Assembly: GCA_963802415.1 (NCBI GenBank)
Contig: CAWDIH010000002.1
Location: 434,001 to 498,000, forward strand
Length of the DNA stretch: 64,000 bases
Reading direction: 5' to 3'
Origin: DATAES01 sp963802415
Lineage (GTDB): Bacteria > Actinomycetota > Acidimicrobiia > Acidimicrobiales > JACDCH01
This document shows, piece by piece, positions 25,801-34,719 of this stretch. Position 1 is the first letter of the stretch; every line of letters starts with the position of its first letter. The notes below the pieces were generated by a model. The model worked only from the letters and a program-made list of their open reading frames with translations, ran no database searches and was not told where the DNA came from. The position numbers and the translations under genes were made by a program.

Positions 25801-27240
25801 ATGGACACCACGACATCGCGAACCCACGCCGGCGTGATCCTGGCCTTGACGTGCGCCGCTCAGTTCATGGTCGTGCTCGACATCGCGATCGTGAACGTGG
25901 CCTTGCCGTCCGTCCAACAGGACCTCGACGTCAGCGAGAGCACCTTGCAGTGGGTGGTCATCGCGTACGGCCTCATGCTCGGAGGATTCCTGCTGCTCGG
26001 CGGCAGGATGGCCGACCTCCTCGGGCGACGGCGGATCCTCGTCACGGGGATGACCATCTTCTCCGCCGCGTCGTTGGTATCGGGCATCGCTCAATCGGCG
26101 ACCGTTCTCATCACGGCGCGAGGCTTCCAGGGATTCGGCGCCGCCCTCGTCGCGCCGGCGGCGCTGTCGATCCTGGCCGTCACCTTCTCCGAGGGTCAGC
26201 AGCGGAACCGCGCGCTGGGCATCTTCGGCGCCATCGGCGGGGGCGCGGCCTCGGTCGGGGTGATCGCCAGCGGGCTTCTGACCGATGGGCCCGGCTGGCG
26301 CTGGGTGTTCTTCATCAACATCCCTCTTGGTATCGCGCTCATCACCCTTGCGATGGCCTTCCTGGCCCCAGATCGAGGAGAGCGCGGAACGCGGAACTTC
26401 GATGTCGCCGGTGCCACCACAGTGACCGGCGGACTCCTGCTGCTCGTCTACGGCTTGAACCGGGGAGCGGAGGACGGCTGGACCACGACCACGACGCTCT
26501 TGCTGTTCGGGGCGGCGGCGCTCCTGCTGGCGTCGTTCGTGCGGATCGAGGCCCGTTCGCCCGCGCCCCTCATCCCCGCCGCGGTGGTGAGGCACCGAAC
26601 GCTGGTCGCCGCGAACCTCTCGGCCTTCTTCGCCTTCAGCGCGTTCTTCTCCTTCATCTTCCTCGGCTCGCTGCTGATGCAGCAGATCCTGGGGTACTCG
26701 CCGACGAAGACCGGGGTGGCCTGGCTCGCAACGTCCATCACGGCATTCGTCGGGTCTGCGGCCGCCGGCGCCCGGCTCGTTGCCACCGTCGGCGTGCGGA
26801 GGCTGATCGTGACCGGGCTGACGCTGCTGGCGATCGGCATGCTCTGGCTGGCGCGGGTACCGGCCGACGCCAGCTTCGTCACCGATCTGCTTCCGGCGTT
26901 CCTGCTCGCAGGGGTGGCAATCGGACTGTGCGCCCCCTCGGCCCAGATCGGGGCACTGTCGGGAGTCTCCGAATCGACGTCGGGGCTCGCGTCGGGCCTG
27001 GTCGAGACCATGCGGGAGATCGGCGGCGCCGCCGGCGTCGCCGCGGTGTCGACCGCACTCGTCTCGCGAGCCGGAATCGAGGGCTTCCGCGCCGGCTTCG
27101 TCGTGATCTGCGTCACCGCCGCGCTCGGGGCCGTGACCGCGGGGGTCGTTTTCCAGCGCCGGAGCGATCCGCTGAAGCGCGACGTGTCCTTGCCGCAAAG
27201 GAGAATGGAATGGACATCGCCGACAAGGAAATACTCGTGA
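25801..27240 (+). CDS. MFS transporter, DHA2 (EmrB/QacA) family
   Basis: A 479-residue polytopic exporter with about 14 hydrophobic segments. Signature stretches: FMVVLDIAIVNVALPSVQQDLDVSESTLQWVVIAYG (motif D1 and helix 1), GGRMADLLGRRRILV (motif A), and GPGWRWVFFINIPLGIALI (motif C region). Proton-driven drug export is expected. Start ATG 25801 gives the usual short N-terminus; no Shine-Dalgarno is visible. Its last 31 bases overlap the SDR gene, which has its own ribosome site. Confidence 0.92.
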   Translation: MDTTTSRTHAGVILALTCAAQFMVVLDIAIVNVALPSVQQDLDVSESTLQWVVIAYGLMLGGFLLLGGRMADLLGRRRILVTGMTIFSAASLVSGIAQSATVLITARGFQGFGAALVAPAALSILAVTFSEGQQRNRALGIFGAIGGGAASVGVIASGLLTDGPGWRWVFFINIPLGIALITLAMAFLAPDRGERGTRNFDVAGATTVTGGLLLLVYGLNRGAEDGWTTTTTLLLFGAAALLLASFVRIEARSPAPLIPAAVVRHRTLVAANLSAFFAFSAFFSFIFLGSLLMQQILGYSPTKTGVAWLATSITAFVGSAAAGARLVATVGVRRLIVTGLTLLAIGMLWLARVPADASFVTDLLPAFLLAGVAIGLCAPSAQIGALSGVSESTSGLASGLVETMREIGGAAGVAAVSTALVSRAGIEGFRAGFVVICVTAALGAVTAGVVFQRRSDPLKRDVSLPQRRMEWTSPTRKYS

Positions 27241-27947
27241 CCGGCGCCAACCGCGGCATCGGACAGGCCCTGGTCGACGAAGCCTTGAGGAGAGGCGCGA
27301 AGCGGGTGTACGCCGGCACGCGCCAACCCTTGGCCCACGCCGATGTGCGCGTCACGCCGCTGACGCTGGATGTGACCAACGCCGCGCAGATCCGGGCCGC
27401 CGTTGAGAGCGTCGAGTCGCTCGACGTCCTGATCAACAACGCCGGCGTCGCTCTGTACGACGACTTGAGCGATCGGGCCGTGCTCGAGCACCACCTCGCC
27501 GTCAACCTCTTCGGCACCTACGGCGTTACCCAGGCGTTTCTGCCACTGCTGACCCGTTCCGGGGGAGCCATCGTCAACAACGTGTCAGTGCTGGCCTTCG
27601 CTCCCTTGCCCCTGACCCCGGCCTACGCGATCTCCAAGGCAGCCGCGTTCAACTTGACGCAATCGCTGCGTGCTCTTCTCGCTGGACGCGGTGTGCGCGT
27701 ACATGCCGCGCTGACCGGACCCGTGGACACCGACATGACCCGCGACTTCGACATCCCGAAGGCGTCTCCGGAGTCCGTTGCCCGCGCCATCTTCGACGGC
27801 GTGGTGAGCGGGGAGGACGACATCTTCCCCGATCCGATGTCGGCGAGCATGGCCGAGAGCTGGCGCAACGGCGCGGCCAAGGCCTTCGAGCGCCAGAATG
27901 CGGGCTTCGTCGACGCACAGTCCGTCACGTCAAACGCACGAGCATGA
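27210..27947 (+). CDS. short-chain dehydrogenase/reductase
   Basis: A 245-residue classical SDR: LVTGANRGIGQALVDEA cofactor loop, LINNAGVALYD, catalytic Ser in NNVSVLAF, YAISKAA active-site Tyr-Lys, and GPVDTDMTRD. AAAGGAG precedes ATG 27210. It overlaps the MFS exporter gene by 31 bases, so reductase and exporter are probably made together. Substrate unknown. Confidence 0.93.
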   Translation: MDIADKEILVTGANRGIGQALVDEALRRGAKRVYAGTRQPLAHADVRVTPLTLDVTNAAQIRAAVESVESLDVLINNAGVALYDDLSDRAVLEHHLAVNLFGTYGVTQAFLPLLTRSGGAIVNNVSVLAFAPLPLTPAYAISKAAAFNLTQSLRALLAGRGVRVHAALTGPVDTDMTRDFDIPKASPESVARAIFDGVVSGEDDIFPDPMSASMAESWRNGAAKAFERQNAGFVDAQSVTSNARA

Positions 27948-28016
27948 CCTCTCGGTGATGCGCTCGCGCCCGTCAAACCGAGCAGACCCATCTGGAACAG
28001 CTGGGCGTGTACGTAC

Positions 28017-28538
28017 TCACCGCCGCCGGACTCCAGACGCTTCGATGAGCGTGTCCGTGAACTCGGCGTGTTCCGCGGGCATGCCCGGACCGGGTCGGGC
28101 CTCGACCTCGGACGGGTCGTGCACGTGACCGCACGTCGCGCACACGACCTCGTGGCTGATCTGCGAGCCGCACCGCGTGTGGCGGTAGACGATCGGCGGA
28201 CCGTCGGGAGCGGCCCACCGGTCGCCCCACTCGGTTAGCGCGATGAGCGCGGGCGCGAGGTCGCGGCCCTTGTCGGTCAGGATGTATTCGAACAGTTCAG
28301 GCTGCTCGGAGTACCGGTGCCGCCGCATGATCCCGGCGTCGACGAAGCCATCGAGGCGGTCCTTGAGGATGTTGGTCGCGATCCCGAGGCTGCGCTGAAA
28401 GTCGCTGTAACGCGTCGAACCGGCGAACAGGGCGTCGCGGATGATGAGCAGGCTCCATCGTTCGCCCGCCACCTCGAGAGCGCGTGCGATTGAGCACACC
28501 TGGGCGTCGTAGGTCTTGCCGAGCACGCCCTCCATCAT
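28017..28538 (-). CDS. HxlR-family regulator with C-terminal zinc ribbon-like motif
   Basis: A 173-residue regulator: CSIARALEVAGERWSLLIIRDALFAGSTRYSDFQRSLGIATNILKDRLDGFVDAGIM is the HxlR winged helix. The C-terminal third has RHTRCGSQISHEVVCATCGHVH, with three Cys and several His that could bind a metal. Start at ATG 28538 or 28535 is uncertain by one residue. A dyad at 28551-28567 lies immediately upstream and is its probable operator. Confidence 0.9.
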   Translation of the reverse strand: MMEGVLGKTYDAQVCSIARALEVAGERWSLLIIRDALFAGSTRYSDFQRSLGIATNILKDRLDGFVDAGIMRRHRYSEQPELFEYILTDKGRDLAPALIALTEWGDRWAAPDGPPIVYRHTRCGSQISHEVVCATCGHVHDPSEVEARPGPGMPAEHAEFTDTLIEASGVRRR

Positions 28539-28550
28539 AGGCCGTCACTT

Positions 28551-28567
28551 GCATAATGAAAGTATGC
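28551..28567. promoter_or_regulatory. probable HxlR autoregulatory operator
   Basis: GCATAATGAAAGTATGC has perfect GCATA/TATGC arms around a 7-base centre, starting 13 bases upstream of the HxlR start codon and overlapping the likely promoter. Confidence 0.5.
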
Positions 28568-28602
28568 CGCTCAGCGCCGGACTGCGAGTGGCGCCACCCG
28601 TC

Positions 28603-28768
28603 GCGCACATTGTCGACTCACCAACCGATTTCGGTGGCTGAGTCGACACAGACACGTCTCCGGCCACGTCTGTGTCGGCTGAGCGACGGATCTGGTGGCT
28701 GAGTCGACACAGACGCGATGGCGGTGAGGTCCGTGTCGACTGACCCACCCGTTCGGTGCCTGGGGTCT
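28603..28768. repeat. palindromic repeat array, copy 3 (two full units and a partial third)
   Basis: Left-end unit 28603-28653 (51 bases), spacer 28654-28667 (14), unit 28668-28714 (47), spacer 28715-28728 (14), and a degraded third unit from 28729. Unit-to-unit period is exactly 61. Lies between the MMPL stop and the HxlR start, both on the minus strand. Confidence 0.9.
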
Positions 28769-28793
28769 CGATCGCCCGAGAACCATCGGCTGC

Positions 28794-28830
28794 GGGGAGC
28801 CGCCGCCAGGGTGGATAGCGGCGGCTCCCC
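28794..28830. terminator. strong hairpin downstream of MMPL gene
   Basis: GGGGAGCCGCCGC and GCGGCGGCTCCCC form a perfect 13-base stem with an 11-base loop, 22 bases beyond the MMPL stop. There is no T-tract, so if it terminates it does so as GC-rich actinobacterial hairpins do; it may instead protect the mRNA 3' end. Confidence 0.6.
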
Positions 28831-28852
28831 GACATCTGTCGGCGAGCGTGCG

Positions 28853-30985
28853 TCAGCGGCCGGCGCCGACGAGCTCCTTCTCGGGTGCGGATGGGATCTC
28901 GACCTCGGTGGGCGCTTCTTCGATGCGAACCCGCGGCACGATCCGCTGCAGCCAGCGCGGTAGCCACCAGTTGGCGTCGCCGAGCAGCTCCATGGTCGCG
29001 GGCACGAGCACCACGCGGACGATCGTGGCGTCGATTGCGACCGCGACCGCGAGACCCAAGCCGATGAGCTTGAGCGCCCGCAGGTCCGCGACCACGAAGC
29101 TGCCGAACACGAACACCATGATCAAGGCCGCTGCGGTGATGACGCGGGCCGTGCCGGCGAGTCCTTCCGCCACGGCGGTGGCGTTGTCACCGCTGCGGTC
29201 GTACTCCTCGCGCACCGCGCTCAGTAGGAACACTTCGTAGTCCATCGAGAGCCCGAAGACGATGGCGAAGAGCATCATCGGGACCCACGGCTCGATCGGT
29301 GCCGCGCTGACGTTCAGCAGGTCGGCGCCCCATCCCCACTGGAACACGGCGACGATGACGCCGTACGCCGCGCCAATCGACAGCAGGTTCATGATCACTG
29401 CCTTGAGCGGCACGAGCAGGGAGCGGAACACGACGAGCAGAAGCAGGAAGCTCAGTGTCAGGACTGCGCCCACGAAGATCGGCAGCCGCTGGCCGATCAC
29501 ATCGGCGAAATCGATGTTGTTGGCAGTCTGACCGCCGAGCTTCACGTCCAGCCCGGCGCCAGCGGTTGCCTGCGGCACGACGTCGTCGCGCAGATGGTGG
29601 ACGAGTTGCTGTGTCGCCTCGTCTTGTGGCCCTGTCGTGGGAATGACAGTCGCGAGCGCGGCGGTTCCCGATGGATTCAGCGTTGCGTCGCTCACCGACG
29701 CGACGCCCGGTGTGGCGCGCAACGTGTCTATGAGCTTGGGAAGTCCGGCGACGGCTCCCGGCTGCGATGCGTCAGCCACGACGAGGATCGGGCCATTGGC
29801 GCCGGGCCCGAAGCCGGTCGCGATCAGCTCGTACGCCTTGTGAGTCGTACTCGAGGGCGGATCGGTGCTGGCATCGGCGCCGCCGAGACGAAGGGCGAGC
29901 GCAGGCACGGCGAGCGTGAGCAGGACGACCAAACCGGCCGCCGCGATGAAACCGGGGCGCCGTTGCACGACCCGTGCCCACCGGTGCCACATGGTCTCGC
30001 CGGTGTGCTGCTTCCGCCGGCCGACCCGGAACCGATCGATCGTCGTTCCGACGAAACCCAGGAGCGCAGGCAGCAGCGTGACGGCCGCGACGACCGCGAC
30101 GAATACTGCGAGAGACGTGCCGACGGCGAGGCCGTGCAGGAACGGCAACCCCATGAGGAGGATGCCGAGCACCGAGATCATGACCGTGACACCGGCGAAG
30201 ACGACTGCGCGGCCCGATGTGTTCATGGCTTCGATGACAGCCGCTTCCGGTGACCCGGTCCGATGCAACGCGTTGCGGTATCGGGTGACGATGAAGAGTG
30301 CGTAGTCGATGCCGACGCCGATGCCGATCATGGCGGCGACTTGCGGCGCGAAGTCAGGCGTGCTGAGGAAGTTCGCCAGCACACCGATGCCGACGGCGGA
30401 GACGCCGATCCCGATGAGCGCCGTCACGATCGGCAGACCCATCGCGATCAGCGAGCCGAACGCGATGAGAAGGACGACGATCGCCGCGAGTACTCCAATG
30501 ACCTCACTCGCGGGGAGCTCGACGTCGTTGAACCACTGTCCCCCGAACTGCACGTCGACGTCCTGCGCCGCCAGCGGTTTCGCGAGGTCCTTCACATCGT
30601 GAGCGACGGACGCCGGATCTGTGTTCGAGTCGTTCGCGATGGTGATCGGCGCAATGGCAACGGCGCCGCCCGGGGAGATCTGAAGCGGTGCGACATCCAT
30701 CACACCCGGCGTCTTGGCGACTTCGGCCAGGTAGGCGTCGACGGCGGGCCTGTTCTGACGAATGTCTGGGAAGACGATCTGTCCTTCGTCGCCGTGACGC
30801 GCTGGAAAGTCGTGCGCGAGTCGGTCGTACGCGGTCTGCGAGTCCGTGTTCGGTAGCCGGCCCGACTTCGCATAATCGCCGGCGAGGGCCGAGCCCGCCG
30901 CGATCGCGATGACGAAGACCAGCACCCATAAACCGACAACCACGCGGCGGTGGTGGAACGACGTCCGGGCAAGGCGAGTCAGCAC
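28853..30985 (-). CDS. MMPL/RND-family transporter
   Basis: A 710-residue RND-superfamily exporter with two symmetric halves. Each has one helix (residues 14-36 and about 345-367), a large external loop, and five helices. AAMIGIGVGIDYALFIVTRYRNAL and FAIVFGLSMDYEVFLLSAVREEY are the paired MMPL motifs carrying the Asp residues of the proton path. Such proteins export lipids, siderophores or drugs across the cell membrane. Monocistronic; no regulator beside it apart from the HxlR gene downstream. Confidence 0.94.
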   Translation of the reverse strand: MLTRLARTSFHHRRVVVGLWVLVFVIAIAAGSALAGDYAKSGRLPNTDSQTAYDRLAHDFPARHGDEGQIVFPDIRQNRPAVDAYLAEVAKTPGVMDVAPLQISPGGAVAIAPITIANDSNTDPASVAHDVKDLAKPLAAQDVDVQFGGQWFNDVELPASEVIGVLAAIVVLLIAFGSLIAMGLPIVTALIGIGVSAVGIGVLANFLSTPDFAPQVAAMIGIGVGIDYALFIVTRYRNALHRTGSPEAAVIEAMNTSGRAVVFAGVTVMISVLGILLMGLPFLHGLAVGTSLAVFVAVVAAVTLLPALLGFVGTTIDRFRVGRRKQHTGETMWHRWARVVQRRPGFIAAAGLVVLLTLAVPALALRLGGADASTDPPSSTTHKAYELIATGFGPGANGPILVVADASQPGAVAGLPKLIDTLRATPGVASVSDATLNPSGTAALATVIPTTGPQDEATQQLVHHLRDDVVPQATAGAGLDVKLGGQTANNIDFADVIGQRLPIFVGAVLTLSFLLLLVVFRSLLVPLKAVIMNLLSIGAAYGVIVAVFQWGWGADLLNVSAAPIEPWVPMMLFAIVFGLSMDYEVFLLSAVREEYDRSGDNATAVAEGLAGTARVITAAALIMVFVFGSFVVADLRALKLIGLGLAVAVAIDATIVRVVLVPATMELLGDANWWLPRWLQRIVPRVRIEEAPTEVEIPSAPEKELVGAGR

Positions 30986-31122
30986 GACGATCTCCTTGGC
31001 GGGTTGCAGCGTGTGGTGGCGGCACGGCGGCGACGACGCCGTGTTGGCATTGAATCGGACGTCTATGCGAGCGCGTTGTCATCGCGGTGTCGCATGCGTC
31101 ACATCACCGCAGTCGATCAGCG

Positions 31123-31810
31123 TCAGAAACGCGCAATGGACGCGCGATCGACGTTGATCGCCGTCGCGATCAAACGGGTATGACGAGCGCTCGGCGCGCA
31201 GCCGTACATGGTCCCCACAGCGTGGCAGCCGACGAGGTGATCGTTCGTGAGCCCGAGCGCCTGCATGGCCGCATACATCGTCGTCGGGCCTACGAAGCGG
31301 AACCCGAGCCGAAGCATCGCTTTCGACAAGGCCGTCGACTCGGGAGTCGCTGACTGCATATCGCCGAAGCGGCGCGGCGCCGGACGACTTCCTCTACCAC
31401 TACGCGGAGGCTCGAACGACCACACGAATGCTGCGAGTGTTCCGTATCGATCCTGCACGTCGACGGTCGCCCCGCGTTTGCGATGGTGGCTTCGATCTTG
31501 CCACGATGGCGGACGATGTCTGCGTCACCGAGCAGACGCTCTACGTCGCGAGGACCGTACCCGCGACCTTGGCCGGGACGAAGCCGGCAAACGCTCGTCG
31601 GAAACCCTCGCGTTTGCGCAGGATCGTCAGCCACGACAGGCCCGACTGGAATCCTTCGAGACAGATCTTCTCGTACATGCGCACGTCGTCGATGACCGGC
31701 CTGCCCCATTCGTCATCGTGGTACGTGACGTAGTCGGGAGTCGACGCAGCCCACCCACATCGCCTCAGTCCGTCGTCGCCTCGTAGGAGGTCTGGGTTCG
31801 CTGCAGCCAT
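31123..31810 (-). pseudogene. tag: DNA-3-methyladenine glycosylase I with two -1 frameshifts
   Basis: Three frames together encode Tag, which excises 3-methyladenine from DNA. Frame one: RRCGWAASTPDYVTYHDDEWGRPV, then FQSGLSWLTILRKREGFRRAFAGF. Frame two: RDVERLLGDADIVRHRGKIEATIANA. Frame three: DRYGTLAAFVWSFEP and RFVGPTTMYAAMQALGLTNDHLVGCH. A base is missing near 31561 and another in a G-run near 31472. Zinc-ligand Cys and His positions appear present across frames. The tail after GCH is 25 residues longer than usual. Preserved motifs suggest miscalled bases. Confidence 0.88.
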
Positions 31811-31884
31811 GTGCTTCAGCTTCGCGGCTGGAACGGCGAGTCGAACTCCGTGCCCGCAACCGTCCCCTCGGTTCGACGACGGCG

Positions 31885-32334
31885 TCAGCCGCGGATGTTG
31901 TCGCGGGCCTCGGCTGCGTCGGCGAAGGCGTGCACGATGGCGGGGAACTGCGCTTGGAGGCTGCGGCGCACCAGCGGGCCGACGATGGCGGGCTTGCCGT
32001 GGAAAGACGACTTCCACGTGATGTGCACGTCCGACCCCACGGGTTCGAGCAACACGACACCCTCGTAGTCGCGGACGGGAATGCCCTCGAGCACCCGATA
32101 GCGCATCTCGCGCTTCGGTTCGAAGGCGCACGTCTCCTCCCGGAGCACGCGGCATCCGATCGTCAGCCGGCGTATCGATCCCGTGCCTGCAGGCGCGTCC
32201 CGACCGGGCTGTTCGAGCTCGGAGCGCTGCCATGGGCCCCACGTCGACCACGTCTCGTAGTCCTGCAACGTGTCCCACAACACGTCCAACGACGCGGTGG
32301 TGTCGGCTTCGAAATGAACGCGCTGGATGTTCAT
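31885..32334 (-). CDS. SRPBCC/polyketide-cyclase-like protein
   Basis: A 149-residue START-like protein (RVHFEADTTASLDVLWDTLQDYETWSTWGPW, then REMRYRVLEGIPVRDYEGVVLLEPVGSDVHITWKSSF, C-terminal long helix). It forms a hydrophobic pocket and binds or converts lipids or aromatics. GGAGA precedes ATG 32334. Divergent from a TetR regulator with three GTACC operators between, so it is probably repressed by it. Confidence 0.9.
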   Translation of the reverse strand: MNIQRVHFEADTTASLDVLWDTLQDYETWSTWGPWQRSELEQPGRDAPAGTGSIRRLTIGCRVLREETCAFEPKREMRYRVLEGIPVRDYEGVVLLEPVGSDVHITWKSSFHGKPAIVGPLVRRSLQAQFPAIVHAFADAAEARDNIRG

Positions 32335-32427
32335 GTCTTCGTCGTCTCCTGGCTTGGGGAGGACAACGCGGTGATTGGTGACACGTTCGTGCTCAACGCG
32401 GTGGCACACGCATACCGAGGCGGTCAT

Positions 32428-32441
32428 GTACCATGTGGTAC
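32428..32441. promoter_or_regulatory. TetR operator site 1 (GTACCA type)
   Basis: GTACCATGTGGTAC has perfect GTACCA/TGGTAC arms. First of three related palindromes before the TetR gene. Confidence 0.7.
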
Positions 32442-32454
32442 ACCTAGAAGAGGT

Positions 32455-32468
32455 GTACCACGCGGTAC
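32455..32468. promoter_or_regulatory. TetR operator site 2 (GTACCA type)
   Basis: GTACCACGCGGTAC, arms GTACC/GGTAC, 27 bases from site 1 centre to centre. Confidence 0.7.
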
Positions 32469-32498
32469 GTTGGCGTGCAAGGTACGTCTGTCACGCAT

Positions 32499-32512
32499 GT
32501 ACCAACTGGTAC
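32499..32512. promoter_or_regulatory. TetR operator site 3 (GTACCA type)
   Basis: GTACCAACTGGTAC with GTACCA/TGGTAC arms, 44 bases from site 2 and 10 bases before the TetR start, suited to autoregulation. Confidence 0.7.
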
Positions 32513-32522
32513 GGTCCGAGGA

Positions 32523-33122
32523 ATGGCACGGCGGCAGGACACCGCAACCGCGAACGAGCCACCGTCGGAGGCCAAGGCCCGCCTGCTGGCCGCCACGATG
32601 GACTACGTGGCCGACAACGGGATCACGGATCGCAGCCTGCGTGAGGTCGCGGCCGCGATCGGCACGTCACACCGGATGCTCGTGTACCACTTCGGATCGA
32701 AGGACGGCCTGATGGTCGAGGTAGTGAGCGCCGTGGAGGCCGAACAGCTGCGCGCCGTCTCCGCGCTGTCAGACGACGCGTCGCTCGATGCAGTGGCGCA
32801 AACGGCGCGTCTGGCGAAGCGGCTCACGAACCCGCGCCTTCGCCGCAACGAGCGACTGTTCTTCGAGCTCTACGCGCAAGCGCTCCGGGGCCGCGGCCCG
32901 GCTGCCGACCTCTTGCCCGAACTCGTCCACATGTGGCTGCCGGCGCTTCGCGACCTCAGCGTCCGCCTCGGTGTGCCCGAGCACGAGGCGGACGCGCACG
33001 CCCGCTTGATGCTCGCGGTCGCTCGCGGCTTGCTGCTCGACCTCGTCGGCACCGGCGAGCGCCGGGCGGTCGACCGGGCCATGGATCTCTTCAACCGGAT
33101 GACGGCCGCCGCTCACCGTTGA
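32523..33122 (+). CDS. TetR-family regulator
   Basis: A 199-residue repressor: ARLLAATMDYVADNGITDRSLREVAAAIGTSHRMLVYHFGSKDGLMVEVV is the helix-turn-helix domain in residues 15-65. The C-terminal helices (LFFELYAQALRG) form the ligand and dimer domain. ATG 32523 is the start that leaves the operators outside the gene. Three GTACC palindromes upstream mark it as autoregulated and as controller of the divergent SRPBCC gene. The opposite strand carries the read-through tail of an ArsR-SRPBCC frame. Confidence 0.92.
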   Translation: MARRQDTATANEPPSEAKARLLAATMDYVADNGITDRSLREVAAAIGTSHRMLVYHFGSKDGLMVEVVSAVEAEQLRAVSALSDDASLDAVAQTARLAKRLTNPRLRRNERLFFELYAQALRGRGPAADLLPELVHMWLPALRDLSVRLGVPEHEADAHARLMLAVARGLLLDLVGTGERRAVDRAMDLFNRMTAAAHR

Positions 33123-33956
33123 CCAAGCGGCGTCTCCTAATGCCGAGCATCGCTGCGCGCCATGTTCAGCGGCGCGGAGGTCGGCGTGCATCTCCCAGGG
33201 CGCCCGGGGAAGCACGTGACCGGTTTCGATCAGGGATTTGAGGTTGGCGCAGACCGCCGGCCACCCGTGAGCGACGGCCGTCCACACGTCGACGTCGGCG
33301 AGATTCGTGTGCGTCACGGTCAGCCGGACGATCTCGTGGTAGGGCTCGATGTCGAAGGTCACGTGTGAGGGACCCTCGGCGGGGGTCTCGCCTCCTGGTG
33401 TTTCGAACGTCACGGCCAGCCGACGGGGTGGCACCGACTCGAGGACGGTCCCGTCCACGTCGGCGATGCCGGAGCCGTCGACCCGGCGGTGCTCCCACGA
33501 CGATCCGACGTGCCAGTCCGACACGTTGCTATGACCCCAGTACTCGGCGGTCATTCCGGGATCGGTGAGGGCTTCCCACACCCGTTCGGCGGTCGCCTCG
33601 ATGTAGGTCACGTACACGTAGGTGGGTTGGTCGGCCACAGCGCTCTCCTCTGCTTGTCGTTTGATGGCGCTCAGCGCGCGAAGGCGAGGGCGTTCGAATC
33701 GTTCGATCCACCGCTCCTGGATGGTCCACAGCGGAACCGGATTCAAGTAGTGAAGCTTCTCCCGGCCCCGCCGAACGGTGGTGATGAGGTTGGCGGCCTC
33801 GAGCACGCCGAGGTGCTGGGTCGCCGACTGCCGGGCCATCTCGAACGGCGCGCACAGCTCACCGAGGGTCTGCCCGTTGCGCTCGCGGAGGCGGTCGAGG
33901 AGCGCTCGACGCGTCGGATCGGCAAGCGCCTTGAACACTGCATCCTCATCCTTCAC
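32769..33956 (-). CDS. ArsR-family HTH fused to SRPBCC (AHSA1) domain
   Basis: Residues 1-95 are an ArsR winged helix (DEDAVFKALADPTRRALLDRLRERNGQTLGELCAPFEMARQSATQHLGVLEAANLI), lacking the metal-binding Cys pair. Residues 110-265 are an AHSA1/SRPBCC domain (VYVTYIEATAERVWEALTDPGMTAEYWG to GWPAVCANLKSLIETGH). The open frame then runs about 125 residues more, to 32769, antisense to the TetR gene, with no domain texture. Relatives end near GHVLP, and another frame has a stop at 33137, so the true end is probably 33137 with a lost base near 33160. Role: stand-alone regulator/ligand binder, target unknown. Confidence 0.78.
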   Translation of the reverse strand: MKDEDAVFKALADPTRRALLDRLRERNGQTLGELCAPFEMARQSATQHLGVLEAANLITTVRRGREKLHYLNPVPLWTIQERWIERFERPRLRALSAIKRQAEESAVADQPTYVYVTYIEATAERVWEALTDPGMTAEYWGHSNVSDWHVGSSWEHRRVDGSGIADVDGTVLESVPPRRLAVTFETPGGETPAEGPSHVTFDIEPYHEIVRLTVTHTNLADVDVWTAVAHGWPAVCANLKSLIETGHVLPRAPWEMHADLRAAEHGAQRCSALGDAAWSTVSGGRHPVEEIHGPVDRPALAGADEVEQQAASDREHQAGVRVRLVLGHTEADAEVAKRRQPHVDEFGQEVGSRAAAPERLRVELEEQSLVAAKARVREPLRQTRRLRHCIERRVV

Positions 33957-34047
33957 TACACAACATCATGCAGGTATTTGCCTGCATAAGTCAAGTGCCA
34001 GCCGGGGGGTGTCGGGATGGGTGGGTCGGCGGCGACAATGCCGACTC

Positions 34048-34719
34048 GTGGATACGACCTACTGGCGCAGCGCGGCCGATGACGAGGCCATGCAGGACGA
34101 GCACGGGTTCATCTGGCGGGCCATGCTCGACACGATCGACGTGGACCTCGCTGGTCGGCGCGTCCTCGACGCAGGTTGCAACCGCGGGGGATTCCTGCGC
34201 CTCCTCGCCGACAGGCATGGCATTGCCGAGGGATTTGGGTTCGACCCCGCCGCCGGCGCCATCGAGGACGCCCGGCGGCTGGCCGGCGGCCGGCCGCTGC
34301 ACTTCGAAGCGGCGAGTTCGGTGCCCGAGGAGTGGACCGGCCTGGACGTGGCCTTCAGCCACGAGGTCCTCTACCTCCTGTCCGATCTGTCCTCCCACGC
34401 GGCCGCCATCCGCCGCTCCCTCCGCCCCGGCGGCGTGTACTACGCGGTGATGGGCGTCCACACCGGCAGCCCGCTCATGGTCGAGTGGCACGCTGCCAAT
34501 CGCGAGACGCTGCGGTTGCCACCCCTCTACGACATCGACGAGGTCATCGCCGTCTTCCGACACGCCGGGTTCGACGCGTCGGTGGCACGGTTGGAGATCC
34601 GATTCGTGCCGGTCGCGGGCCGCCAGCACGATCACGAGGGTCGGTTCCTCGACTGGCTCGCCTACTACCGCGACCACAAGCTTCTGCTCCGCTTCGCCGA
34701 CAACACGAATGAGCCTTGA
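34048..34719 (+). CDS. class I SAM-dependent methyltransferase
   Basis: A 223-residue enzyme starting at GTG 34048 (VDTTYWRSAADDEAMQDEHG). Motif I is RVLDAGCNRGGFLRLLADRH near residue 45, then GFGFDPAAGAIEDAR and LDVAFSHEVLYLL; RRSLRPGGVYYAVMG follows. Substrate unknown. It overlaps the ASCH gene by four bases (TTGA), so both are coupled. No strong ribosome site is visible. Confidence 0.86.
   Translation: MDTTYWRSAADDEAMQDEHGFIWRAMLDTIDVDLAGRRVLDAGCNRGGFLRLLADRHGIAEGFGFDPAAGAIEDARRLAGGRPLHFEAASSVPEEWTGLDVAFSHEVLYLLSDLSSHAAAIRRSLRPGGVYYAVMGVHTGSPLMVEWHAANRETLRLPPLYDIDEVIAVFRHAGFDASVARLEIRFVPVAGRQHDHEGRFLDWLAYYRDHKLLLRFADNTNEP

Noticed and set aside
25606..27198. 530-residue minus-strand open frame antisense to the MFS gene
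   Set aside because: Low-complexity Arg/Asp/Glu/Gly composition typical of antisense reading in GC-rich DNA, with no domain pattern; the plus strand encodes an obvious transporter and SDR.
28794..28830. Strong hairpin as part of a tRNA or riboswitch
   Set aside because: A single stem-loop with no cloverleaf, anticodon arm or conserved aptamer pattern; it fits a gene-end hairpin better.
32769..33136. C-terminal extension of the ArsR-SRPBCC protein as a new domain
   Set aside because: It is the antisense of a well-supported TetR gene, has no domain texture, and relatives end earlier.
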